11,875 nucleotides of DNA from an uncultured Collinsella sp. (GCA_900551185.1 URVF01000027.1:1-11875); one strand, 5' to 3'. Shown: positions 1-6,253, counted from the first letter of the stretch. Notes: a model not told the origin generated them from the letters alone. Program-made: numbers and translations.

Positions 1-5
1 TCGCA

Positions 6-30
6 CGGAGAGCACATTAAGTGCTCTCCG
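6..30. other. Stem-loop at the left edge
   Basis: A perfect 10-bp stem, CGGAGAGCAC (6-15) with GTGCTCTCCG (21-30), closes a 5-nt loop ATTAA. There is no T-run on either side, so it is not a standard intrinsic terminator as seen. It could be the end of an RNA structure or gene lying beyond the window. The stem is seen directly; its role is unknown. Confidence 0.5.
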
Positions 31-103
31 GCTCGTGCGGAACTCGCGATCGACCAAAGCCCCCGGCGCGCCCTCTTCCTTGTGGCGTTTTGGCCTGCAG
101 CTT

Positions 104-132
104 GCGAACGTTGCTTTGCCCGTTCGCTTTTT
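104..132 (+). terminator. Rho-independent terminator for an upstream plus-strand gene outside the window
   Basis: A 7-bp stem, GCGAACG (104-110) with CGTTCGC (121-127), has a 10-nt loop and is followed at once by TTTTT (128-132). This is the standard intrinsic terminator layout on the plus strand. No gene is visible upstream, so it would end a transcript entering from the left of the window. Confidence 0.6.
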
Positions 133-171
133 GATCTGGAGAGCCGGGTGGGCTGATAGATAGATACGAGT

Positions 172-205
172 AGGGGCTCTCCCGTACATGGACGGGAGAG
201 CCCCT
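172..205. terminator. Long perfect hairpin between the left edge and manA, probable bidirectional terminator
   Basis: A 14-bp perfect inverted repeat, AGGGGCTCTCCCGT (172-185) with ACGGGAGAGCCCCT (192-205), has a 6-nt loop. On the plus strand it is followed by a moderately T-rich TTGTTGCGTTT. On the minus strand it begins 26 bp after the manA stop, where a terminator is expected, but it lacks a clean T-run on that side. The structure is certain; termination is inferred. Confidence 0.65.
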
Positions 206-231
206 TGTTGCGTTTGGGCTGTTGGTGCGAC

Positions 232-1164
232 CTAGAGATGCGAGATGATCAGTTCCATCTTGCCTTCAAGTTCAATCTGGTCCACGGTGCTCGGAGCCAG
301 TAGGTGGCTTCCCTTGTGGACGGGGTCGCCGCAGACGGTGCCTTCGCCGTCGATGACCGACAGGCACATGAAGGGCCAGCGCTGGTCGAGGGTCTTGCTG
401 CCGTTGACGCGCACGCGATCGACGGTGTAGCAGGGGTTGGACTCGAGCTCGGTCACGCCGTCCACCTCGGGCGCGGTCACCGTGCCGTCGGTCGGAGCCT
501 GAGCATCAAAGTCGATGCAGTCGAGGCTCTGCTCAATGTGCAGCGGGCGTAGCTTGCCGTCGGTGCCGGGGCGGTCGTAGTCGTACAGGCGATATGTCAC
601 GTCGCTCGACTGCTGCGTCTCCAAAATGAGCGTGCCGGTCTTGATGGCGTGCACGGTGCCGGAATCAATCTGGAAAAAGTCGCCCTTGTGAATCGGCAGC
701 ACGTTGAGCATGTCGTCCCAACGTCCTTCCTCGATCATCTGTGCGGCCTCGGCGCGGTCCTTGGCACGCTGGCCGACGATGATTGTGGCGCCGGGCTCGC
801 AGTCCAGCACATACCAGCACTCGGTTTTGCCCAGGCTGCCGTTCTCGTGCTTGGCGGCGTACTCGTCGTTGGGATGAATCTGGATCGAAAGGTCGTCCTT
901 GGCGTCCAGAATCTTAATGAGCAGCGGGAACTCCTTGCCCTCGCAATTGCCAAAGAGCTCGCGGTGCTCGGTCCACAGCCATGACAGCGTGTGACCGGCG
1001 TACGGGCCCTCCGCAATCTGGCAGTCGCCGTTGGGATGGGCCGAGATGGCCCAGCACTCACCGATGGGACCCTCGGGAATGTCGTAGCCAAACACGGTCT
1101 CCAACTGGCGGCCGCCCCAGATCTTTTCGTGGAAGATCGGCGTGAGTTTAATCAAATCGGACAT
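232..1164 (-). CDS. manA: Mannose-6-phosphate isomerase, class I (phosphomannose isomerase)
   Basis: A zinc-dependent cytoplasmic enzyme interconverting mannose 6-phosphate and fructose 6-phosphate, linking mannose uptake or mannosylation to glycolysis. The 310-residue product is the short form common in Firmicutes and Actinobacteria. The cupin metal site is intact: Gln95 and His97 in QIHPND, Glu115 in KTECWY and His172 in GTVHAI. The YRLYDYDR stretch supplies the expected active-site Arg (about 192). An in-frame ATG lies two codons upstream at 1170, but GGGAG (complement of 1172-1176) is only 1 nt from that ATG and 7 nt from the ATG at 1164, so I chose 1164. The gene lies 74 bp downstream of the GntR regulator on the same strand, likely one transcript ending at the 172-205 hairpin. 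Family assignment is firm; the physiological sugar is inferred. Confidence 0.93.
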   Translation of the reverse strand: MSDLIKLTPIFHEKIWGGRQLETVFGYDIPEGPIGECWAISAHPNGDCQIAEGPYAGHTLSWLWTEHRELFGNCEGKEFPLLIKILDAKDDLSIQIHPNDEYAAKHENGSLGKTECWYVLDCEPGATIIVGQRAKDRAEAAQMIEEGRWDDMLNVLPIHKGDFFQIDSGTVHAIKTGTLILETQQSSDVTYRLYDYDRPGTDGKLRPLHIEQSLDCIDFDAQAPTDGTVTAPEVDGVTELESNPCYTVDRVRVNGSKTLDQRWPFMCLSVIDGEGTVCGDPVHKGSHLLAPSTVDQIELEGKMELIISHL

Positions 1165-1238
1165 GTGCATACTCCCATAAGGTTGTGCGGGTGCCGCGTA
1201 AGACGGCTCAAAACGAGCGCCCGCGTGACTACAAAAAC

Positions 1239-1958
1239 CTATGCCAACGTTACGTTGTGCAACTCAAAGCGATCGCCAACGTTGCGCGAGATCGAATACT
1301 CAAAGGCGGCGCCGCTGTCCAAAAAGCCAATCTGGGTGAGCTCGAGCAGGGGAGAGCCAAGTTTGGTGTCCAGACGCTCGGCTTCTTCCTCGGTTGCTGC
1401 CACGGCGCGAATGGTACGGTGGAAGCTCGAAATCTTCAGCCCACATTGCTCGCGGATGAAGCGGTAGACCGATCCGTACAGGTCCTTCTTTTTAAGGCCT
1501 GGAATCAGCTCGAGGGGCATGTAGGTGTACTCGATAACGATGGGCTTCTCATCGGCCTGACGCACGCGCACGACGTGATAGGCAAAGTCATCCTCGGCAA
1601 TTCCCAGCTGGGCTGCGATGTCCGCTGGTGGATTAACGATCGAGAAATCGTAGACCACCGAGGTCACCTTCTCCCCGCGATGCTCATACGAAAAACCCTG
1701 GGCACGGTCGTTTTTGCCTTGGAAAAACGCCTGGCCGGGAAGTCCCGCCGTGTCCTTAACGTAGGTACCCGATCCGCGTCGGCTGGTAATAAGACCTTCC
1801 TCGGTGATTTGCTCGATAGCTCGTTTGACGGTGATTTTGGAAACGCTATAGAGCTCGCAGAACTCAACGACGGTGGGAAGCTTGTCGCCCGGTTTAAGAG
1901 CGCCATCCTCGATAGTGCGACGAATATCTGCAGCTATCGCCTCGTATTTTGGGATCAC
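1239..1958 (-). CDS. GntR-family transcriptional regulator, HutC subfamily (UTRA effector domain)
   Basis: The 239-residue product has the HutC layout. Residues 1-68 form the GntR winged helix (KYEAIAADIRRTIEDGAL, then LKPGDKLPTV, SVSKITVKRAIEQL-like recognition helix, ending RRGSGTYV). Residues about 90-232 form a UTRA ligand-binding domain, ending in the typical EYSISRNVGDRFEL. HutC regulators usually repress carbohydrate or amino-acid genes and are released by a phosphorylated sugar or similar metabolite. The start is GTG at 1958 with a strong AGGAGG (complement of 1963-1968). manA lies just downstream and a ROK kinase diverges upstream, so control of this sugar-phosphate locus, plus autoregulation, is the simplest reading. 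The effector cannot be read from sequence; a mannose or amino-sugar phosphate is a guess from context. Confidence 0.9.
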   Translation of the reverse strand: MIPKYEAIAADIRRTIEDGALKPGDKLPTVVEFCELYSVSKITVKRAIEQITEEGLITSRRGSGTYVKDTAGLPGQAFFQGKNDRAQGFSYEHRGEKVTSVVYDFSIVNPPADIAAQLGIAEDDFAYHVVRVRQADEKPIVIEYTYMPLELIPGLKKKDLYGSVYRFIREQCGLKISSFHRTIRAVAATEEEAERLDTKLGSPLLELTQIGFLDSGAAFEYSISRNVGDRFELHNVTLA

Positions 1959-1982
1959 GGAACCTCCTTTCCAACCTGATTG

Positions 1983-2017
1983 AGTATAAAAGAAAGTATA
2001 GTCAACACCTAAGTATC
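1983..2017 (-). promoter_or_regulatory. Candidate promoter/operator of the GntR-manA unit with AGTATA repeats
   Basis: AGTATA occurs at 1983-1988 and 1995-2000, and AGTATC at 2012-2017. Read on the minus strand these are TATACT, which also fits a -10 box; TTGACT overlaps just upstream. No -35 at 16-18 bp is convincing for either -10. The cluster starts 15 bp upstream of the GntR ribosome site, where autoregulatory operators of this family commonly sit. The motifs are seen; promoter or operator function is inferred. Confidence 0.35.
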
Positions 2018-2200
2018 TCTATTGAGTTATTGAAAAGTTCGAGAAAGATAAAATTAAAAGTCGCCCCGCTTGAAAAATTAGAGCGTTTTAAATGATAAAC
2101 ATCTGAGTAGTGTCGTGTTGAGAAATGATCGGTCCGAGGACGGGGCCGAACCGATATAACACCCAGCGAACCGAATCTCGTACTCTGCGCTTCCCCAGAT

Positions 2201-2240
2201 AAAACCTGCCAAAACAAACCTGTCCTTTTTGGTAGGTTTT
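2201..2240. promoter_or_regulatory. Inverted repeat upstream of the ROK kinase (candidate operator)
   Basis: AAAACCTGCCAAAA (2201-2214) pairs with TTTTGGTAGGTTTT (2227-2240) along 14 positions with a single G-T mismatch, separated by 12 nt that contain a further AACCTG. It ends 14 bp before a TACCAT -10-like hexamer, so it covers the expected -35 zone of the ROK promoter. It has no run of T beyond the stem on the plus strand, which makes an operator more likely than a terminator. Confidence 0.45.
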
Positions 2241-2254
2241 TGCCTTGGGAGCGG

Positions 2255-2260
2255 TACCAT
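2255..2260 (+). promoter_or_regulatory. Putative -10 box for the ROK kinase
   Basis: TACCAT lies 34 nt before the ATG at 2295. The same hexamer precedes ppaC (3372-3377), and a TATACT occurs at similar positions before two other genes in this window. No -35 consensus is visible. Confidence 0.3.
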
Positions 2261-2294
2261 ACAGGCAATGTTTAAACGAGAAAGGCGGGCTCCC

Positions 2295-3248
2295 ATGGAA
2301 CCTAAGCAGTATTACATCGGCATCGACGTCGGCGGCACCTCGGTCAAGGAGGGTCTGTTCGATGAGGACGGAAACCTGCTTGCCAAGGCCAGCGTGCCCA
2401 CGCCTCCCATCGTTGACGCTGCGGGCTTTGCCGCGGTGACCGAGGCTATCGACCAGGTGGTCGCCAAGGCCCAGATTCCGCGTGCCTTTGTGTCGGGCAT
2501 TGGCCTGGCCGTTCCGTGCCCCATCCCGGCATCGGGCGATGCCAAGGTCAAGGCGAACATCGCCATCAACCTGCCCGAGCTGAGGGTCGCCATTCAGGAG
2601 CACTGCCCCGATGCGGTCGTTAAGTATGAGAACGATGCCAACGCCGCCGCCATGGGCGAGGCCTGGCTCGGTTCTGCCAAGGGCGTGCAGAACGTGGTGA
2701 TGGTCACCATTGGTACCGGCGTGGGCGGCGGCGTTATCGTTAACGGCGACGTGGTATCGGGCGTTGTGGGTGCTTGCGGCGAGATTGGCCACATGTGCCT
2801 GAACCCGGCCGAGGAGCGCACCTGCGGCTGCGGCGGCCATGGCCACCTGGAGCAGTATTCCAGCGCCACCGGCGTGGTGAGCAACTACCTTGCCGAGTGC
2901 GAGAAGGCGGGCATCGAGCCCATCGAGCTGACCGGCCCCTCCGATTCCAAGGACGTGTTCCAGGCCTGCCGCGAGGGCGACAAGCTCGCGCTGGCCGCGG
3001 CCGATATCATGGCCGACTATCTCGGCCGCGCACTGGCGCTTATTGCCAACGTGGTTGATCCCGAGATGTTCCTCATCGGCGGCGGCGCCTCCGCCTCGGC
3101 CGATGTCTACCTCGACAAGGTTCGCGAGCACTTTAAGCAGTACGCGCTTTCCGCCTCGCGCGAGACGCCCATTAAGGTCGCTTCGCTCGGAAACGACGCC
3201 GGCATCATCGGTGCTGCCTACGTAGCCCTGCGCGCTGCCGGTAAATAG
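2295..3248 (+). CDS. ROK-family sugar kinase (glucokinase-like)
   Basis: The 317-residue product is a complete ROK kinase, expected to phosphorylate a hexose (glucose, mannose, fructose or an N-acyl amino sugar) with ATP. Visible motifs are the phosphate-binding DVGGTSVK (11-18), ENDANAAA (112-119) with catalytic Asp114, the GTGVGGG loop (140-146), and the ROK signature with Glu163 and His166. In the zinc motif, normally CxCGxxGC, the last Cys is His184 (C177-G-C179-G-G-H-G-H184). A kinase divergent from GntR-manA fits a sugar-activation locus, but the substrate cannot be read from sequence. ATG 2295 is chosen because family members begin shortly before the DVGGT strand and AAAGG (2281-2285) precedes it. 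An in-frame ATG at 2268 would be nearly leaderless from the TACCAT box and cannot be excluded; the open frame runs back to 2229. Confidence 0.88.
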   Translation: MEPKQYYIGIDVGGTSVKEGLFDEDGNLLAKASVPTPPIVDAAGFAAVTEAIDQVVAKAQIPRAFVSGIGLAVPCPIPASGDAKVKANIAINLPELRVAIQEHCPDAVVKYENDANAAAMGEAWLGSAKGVQNVVMVTIGTGVGGGVIVNGDVVSGVVGACGEIGHMCLNPAEERTCGCGGHGHLEQYSSATGVVSNYLAECEKAGIEPIELTGPSDSKDVFQACREGDKLALAAADIMADYLGRALALIANVVDPEMFLIGGGASASADVYLDKVREHFKQYALSASRETPIKVASLGNDAGIIGAAYVALRAAGK

Positions 3249-3249
3249 C

Positions 3250-3300
3250 TGGTGCAAGGGGGACAGGTTACTTTGCACCAACATGGTGCAAAAGGGACAG
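3250..3300. repeat. REP-like palindromic GGTGCAA repeat
   Basis: One base after the ROK stop, TGGTGCAA (3250-3257) pairs with TTGCACCA (3273-3280) around GGGGACAGGTTACT-type sequence. A second half-unit, TGGTGCAAAAGGGACAG (3284-3300), repeats the first in direct orientation and forms a 9-bp stem, TTTGCACCA (3272-3280) with TGGTGCAAA (3284-3292). Three half-sites in about 50 bp resemble dispersed REP-type intergenic palindromes. Its copy number elsewhere cannot be seen here. Confidence 0.55.
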
Positions 3301-3329
3301 CCTTGGCCCCCGTGCCTGCGCCCCAAAAT

Positions 3330-3364
3330 ATGCCGTGGCCCTTCCGTCTGCGAAGGCTCGGCAT
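3330..3364. other. Bipartite hairpin upstream of ppaC
   Basis: ATGCCG (3330-3335) pairs with CGGCAT (3359-3364). An inner CCTTC/GAAGG stem follows across a small asymmetric internal loop. There is no T-run. It may end ROK transcripts weakly or be a structural element; it precedes the TACCAT box of ppaC by 7 bp. Confidence 0.35.
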
Positions 3365-3371
3365 CGGCGTG

Positions 3372-3377
3372 CTACCA
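3372..3377 (+). promoter_or_regulatory. Putative -10 box for ppaC
   Basis: TACCAT lies 39 nt before the ppaC start, in the same position and form as the box before the ROK kinase. No clear -35 is visible, so confidence is low. Confidence 0.3.
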
Positions 3378-3416
3378 TAGCTACGTCCAAGTACACATAT
3401 CAAGTGGAGGATATCC

Positions 3417-4340
3417 ATGGCAAACGTTCTTGTCTTTGGTCACCAGAACCCCGATAACGACGCCATCATGAGCGCCGTCGTCCTGTCCCAGCTGCTCAAC
3501 CAGGTTGAGTATGCCGGCAACACCTACGAGGCCTGCGCCCTTGGTCAGCTTCCGGCCGAGTCCGCCAAGCTGCTCGCCGACGCCGGCATCGCCGAGCCCC
3601 GCGTGATCGAGTCCGTCGAGGCTGGTCAGCTCGTCGTCCTCACCGACCACAACGAGTCTGCCCAGTCCGTCGCCGGCCTTAAGGACGCCACGGTCTTTGG
3701 CGTTGTCGATCATCACCGCATCGGCGACTTCGAGACCGCCGGCCCGCTGCACTACATCTGCCTGCCCTGGGGCTCCAGCTGCACCATCGTCACCAAGCTC
3801 GCCGGCGTGCTCGGCGTTGAGCTTTCCGACGTCCAGGCCAAGCTGCTGCTCTCGGCCATGATGACCGACACGCTCATGCTCAAGAGCCCCACCACCACCG
3901 ATGTCGACCGCGCCGTCGCCGCCAAGCTCGGCGAGCAGGTGGGCGTCGACCCGGTCAAGTTTGGCATGGAGGTCTTCCTCACCCGTCCGTCCGGCTCCTT
4001 CACCGCAGCTGAGATGGTCGGCAACGACATCAAGATGTTCGAGCCCGCCGGCAAGAAGCTGCTCATCGGCCAGTACGAGACCGTCGACAAGAGCCGCGCG
4101 CTCGGCATGATCGACGAGATTCGCGAGGCCATGCGCGCCTACGCCGCCGAGAAGGGTGCCGACGGCATCGTCCTGTGCATCACCGACATCATGGAGGAGG
4201 GCTCGCAGGTCCTGCTCGAGGGCGAGACCGAGGCTGCTCAGAAGGGTCTGGGCATTGCCGACGAGCACGACGGCGTCTGGATGCCGGGCGTCCTCTCCCG
4301 TAAGAAGCAGGTCGCTGCCCCCATCATGGCCGCCTGCTAG
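3417..4340 (+). CDS. ppaC: Manganese-dependent inorganic pyrophosphatase (family II, DHH phosphoesterase)
   Basis: Hydrolyses pyrophosphate to two phosphates in the cytoplasm, pulling nucleic-acid, protein and sugar-nucleotide synthesis forward. The 307-residue product matches the usual family II length of about 309. The N-terminal DHH domain has the metal ligands His9, Asp13 and Asp15 (GHQNPDNDA), Asp77 (LTDHNE), the DHH triplet 98-100 and Asp151 (MMTDT). The C-terminal DHHA2 domain ends with SRKKQV (294-299), the substrate-binding signature of family II enzymes. GTGGAGG (3404-3410) sits 6 nt before the ATG. It appears to be transcribed alone, with a candidate promoter just upstream and a strong terminator just downstream. 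Nothing in the motifs is missing and no CBS regulatory insert is present, so a constitutive housekeeping enzyme is the likely reading. Confidence 0.96.
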   Translation: MANVLVFGHQNPDNDAIMSAVVLSQLLNQVEYAGNTYEACALGQLPAESAKLLADAGIAEPRVIESVEAGQLVVLTDHNESAQSVAGLKDATVFGVVDHHRIGDFETAGPLHYICLPWGSSCTIVTKLAGVLGVELSDVQAKLLLSAMMTDTLMLKSPTTTDVDRAVAAKLGEQVGVDPVKFGMEVFLTRPSGSFTAAEMVGNDIKMFEPAGKKLLIGQYETVDKSRALGMIDEIREAMRAYAAEKGADGIVLCITDIMEEGSQVLLEGETEAAQKGLGIADEHDGVWMPGVLSRKKQVAAPIMAAC

Positions 4341-4359
4341 GTTTAGTTGACCAAACGCC

Positions 4360-4399
4360 ACGACCGGATCGCGGACGCCCCGCGCTCCGGTCGTTTTTT
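4360..4399 (+). terminator. Rho-independent terminator of ppaC
   Basis: ACGACCGGA (4360-4368) pairs with TCCGGTCGT (4386-4394), with further GC pairing inside the loop, followed by TTTTTT (4394-4399). It starts 20 bp after the ppaC stop. A textbook intrinsic terminator. Confidence 0.88.
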
Positions 4400-4542
4400 G
4401 TGCACGGCGCTGCGTCGTCTCTTGGACAGGCGTGCCCGTGCCGTTGAGCAAATAATGTTCAACCTGTGGTTCCGCTTTTCGGCCATGCCTGCGTGCTTGT
4501 CGTGCAGGGTAGGCTAGATGCAAGCGTAATACGTTAGAGCGC

Positions 4543-4574
4543 GGCGCCGCCACTTGGGCGGGCCGTGCTTTTTT
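4543..4574 (+). promoter_or_regulatory. Terminator-like hairpin in the nhaA leader (possible attenuator)
   Basis: GGC (4543-4545) and CCGCC (4547-4551), with one bulged G, pair with GGCGG (4557-4561) and GCC (4562-4564). A six-T run follows at 4569-4574. Located 34 bp before the nhaA start and well after the ppaC terminator, it has no other gene to terminate. Either the nhaA promoter lies in the remaining 30 bp, or transcripts started further up are conditionally stopped here. The structure is seen; attenuation is inferred. Confidence 0.4.
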
Positions 4575-4577
4575 AAG

Positions 4578-4593
4578 ACGGGAGCTTTCCCGT
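4578..4593 (+). promoter_or_regulatory. Hairpin immediately 5' of the nhaA ribosome-binding site
   Basis: ACGGGA (4578-4583) pairs with TCCCGT (4588-4593) around a GCTT loop, one base before the GAAAGGAG ribosome site (AAAGGAG 4595-4601). In mRNA this could modulate initiation or protect the 5' end. Confidence 0.4.
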
Positions 4594-4607
4594 GAAAGGA
4601 GCCGCCC

Positions 4608-5966
4608 ATGGCAGCAACTGAGCAGCTGTTCAACGTTCGTGAGCGCAAGCGCTTTGAACGTCACGACATTTGGGAGCGCATCGCCGAGAACGGCACGATT
4701 TCCGCCGCCGTCATGGTCTTCGCCGCCATCGCCGCCGTCATTTGCGCCAATACCGATGCCTATGAGGCCATCCATCACTTTTTGGAGACCCCGCTGTATG
4801 TGGGTCTGGGCAACCTTACGGCCGGTCTCACCGTTGAGCTATTCGTCAACGACTTCCTCATGGCGATTTTCTTTTTGTTGGTGGGCATTGAGCTCAAGTA
4901 CGAGATGACAGTTGGCGAGCTCAAAAACCCGCGCCAGGCTATGCTTCCCATGCTGGCGGCCGTGGGCGGCGTCGTCGTTCCCGCCTGCATCTATCTGATC
5001 TTTAACCATGCCGGCGCGCACAACGGCTGGGCCATTCCCATGGCAACCGATATTGCCTTTGCGCTGGGCGTGCTGTCGCTTTTGGGCAATCGCGTGCCCA
5101 ACGGCGTGCGCGTGTTCTTCTCGACGCTCGCCATCGCCGACGACCTCATTTCCATCGCCGCCATCGCCATCTTCTACGGTCAGAGTCCCAATCCGTTTTG
5201 GTTGGGCGCCGCCGCGCTTGTGACCTGCGCGCTCGTGTGGCTCAACAAGACGCAGCATTACCGCCTTGCCCCGTATTCGGTACTGGGCCTGCTGTTGTGG
5301 TTCTGCATGTTCAAGAGCGGCGTGCATGCTACGCTCGCCGGCGTCATCTTGGCCTTTACCATCCCGGCCAAGTGCGGCGTCAAGCTCGATAGCCTCACCG
5401 ATTGGTTGGGCGAGTGCCTGCCGCTGCTCGATGACCGCTACGATGACGAGGCACACATCCTGGGCCAGCATGACTTTACCGTCTCGACCACCAAGGTCGA
5501 GCGCGTCATGCACCGCGTGACCCCGCCGCTCATTCGCATGGAGCGTCTGATCTCCACGCCGGTCAACTTTGTGATCCTGCCGATCTTTGCGTTCGTCAAC
5601 GCACAGGTTCGCCTAGTGGGCGTGGACATGAGCACGCTGCTCACCGACCCGGTGACGCTCGGCGTGTACTTTGGCATGCTGCTGGGTAAGCCGATCGGTA
5701 TCTTTGGCATGACGTTCGCCTTGGTCAAGCTCAAGGCCTGCGAGCTGCCGCACAATGTCAACTGGCATATGATTGCCGGCGTGGGCATTCTGGGCGGTAT
5801 CGGCTTTACCATGTCGATTCTCATCAGCGGCCTCGCCTTCCCGACGGCTCAGTTTGAGGTTCTGGCTGCCAAGGCCGCTATTCTCGCCGGCTCTGTCACC
5901 GCGGCCGTACTTGGCATGATCTACATGAGTGTGATCTGCAAGCACCCCGCGCCCAAGAACGAGTAG
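4608..5966 (+). CDS. nhaA: Na+/H+ antiporter NhaA
   Basis: An inner-membrane antiporter exporting Na+ (or Li+) in exchange for H+, used in pH and salt homeostasis. The product has 452 residues against 388 in E. coli NhaA. The extra length is a charged cytoplasmic N-terminus of about 30 residues and a hydrophilic insert at about 255-315 between membrane segments. Similar extensions are usual in NhaA proteins outside enterobacteria. Key residues are present: Asp148 in MATDIAFALG (E. coli Asp133), the ion-binding pair Asp178-Asp179 in LAIADDL (Asp163-Asp164), and Lys361 in GKPIG (Lys300). GGIGFTMS near the C-terminus is also a family mark. AAAGGAG (4595-4601) lies 6 nt before the ATG. The gene seems monocistronic, with a structured leader upstream and terminators downstream. 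Confidence 0.95.
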   Translation: MAATEQLFNVRERKRFERHDIWERIAENGTISAAVMVFAAIAAVICANTDAYEAIHHFLETPLYVGLGNLTAGLTVELFVNDFLMAIFFLLVGIELKYEMTVGELKNPRQAMLPMLAAVGGVVVPACIYLIFNHAGAHNGWAIPMATDIAFALGVLSLLGNRVPNGVRVFFSTLAIADDLISIAAIAIFYGQSPNPFWLGAAALVTCALVWLNKTQHYRLAPYSVLGLLLWFCMFKSGVHATLAGVILAFTIPAKCGVKLDSLTDWLGECLPLLDDRYDDEAHILGQHDFTVSTTKVERVMHRVTPPLIRMERLISTPVNFVILPIFAFVNAQVRLVGVDMSTLLTDPVTLGVYFGMLLGKPIGIFGMTFALVKLKACELPHNVNWHMIAGVGILGGIGFTMSILISGLAFPTAQFEVLAAKAAILAGSVTAAVLGMIYMSVICKHPAPKNE

Positions 5967-6059
5967 GCGCGTAGAAACAGACGCCAGAGCCTGCTCGAGC
6001 GCGTGTAAAACGCGGTTTTGAGTGGTACTTGCCACCTGCCGGACACCCCAGTGGCCAAA

Positions 6060-6100
6060 AAACGCCGTTTGTGAGTACTGTCACAAACGGCGTTTCATTT
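6060..6100. terminator. Strong bidirectional terminator between nhaA and the minus-strand gene
   Basis: AAACGCCGTTTGTGA (6060-6074) and TCACAAACGGCGTTT (6081-6095) form a perfect 15-bp stem with a 6-nt loop. The plus side is followed by CATTTTA; on the minus side a run of A bases (6057-6062) gives a T tail. It can therefore serve nhaA and the opposing gene. Confidence 0.8.
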
Positions 6101-6197
6101 TAGGCGCGAAAAATAATGTACAAATCTATTCTGTCTGTGCATTAACGATTGCGTGGCTGGACGAAAAATGCCGATGCATCCTTCCAAAACCGGACGC

Positions 6198-6220
6198 AAA
6201 AGGCCAAGACTGGCCTTTTT
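6198..6220. terminator. Bidirectional rho-independent terminator
   Basis: AAAAGGCCA (6198-6206) pairs with TGGCCTTTT (6211-6219) around AGAC, with T continuing to 6220. The A and T flanks make it work in either direction. It lies 79 bp beyond the stop of the minus-strand gene at 6299. Confidence 0.75.
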
Positions 6221-6232
6221 AATTCAAAATCG

Positions 6233-6253
6233 CTGTTACTAAAAAAGTAACAG
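6233..6253. repeat. Short palindrome CTGTTACT/AGTAACAG
   Basis: An 8-bp perfect inverted repeat (6233-6240 and 6246-6253) surrounds an AAAAA loop. Its right side runs into CAGTACTCAT, which resembles, in reverse orientation, the TGAGTACTGTCAC inside the 6060-6095 hairpin. It could be a protein site, a weak terminator or part of a dispersed repeat. Confidence 0.4.

Larger units (their letters stand above)
1959..2294. other. Divergent intergenic region between the GntR gene and the ROK kinase
   Basis: This 336-bp gap has no credible gene. The side next to the GntR start (about 1980-2110) is distinctly AT-rich compared with the surrounding coding DNA, as expected for a promoter region. It carries repeated AGTATA motifs (1983-2017). 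The ROK side carries a 14-bp inverted repeat (2201-2240) and a TACCAT -10-like box (2255-2260). The middle part, 2110-2200, shows only a weak imperfect hairpin (ATCGGT near 2128 with ACCGAT). Confidence 0.6.

Noticed and set aside
1..153. Plus-strand frame open from the window edge to a TGA at 151-153
   Set aside because: It has no visible start, its translation shows no recognisable motif, and it reads straight through the terminator at 104-132. Most likely non-coding.
2229..2294. Earliest in-frame start for the ROK kinase
   Set aside because: It begins inside the 2201-2240 inverted repeat with no ribosome site, and family members begin close to the DVGGT strand.
3250..3300. CRISPR-like repeats
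   Set aside because: Only three short half-units in alternating orientation with no regular spacers and no cas genes. A REP-type palindrome fits better.
3381..4778. Long antisense frame over ppaC and the nhaA start
   Set aside because: GC-rich shadow of two well-supported genes. The translation is rich in Gly, Asp and Leu without domains, and it would cross the ppaC terminator.
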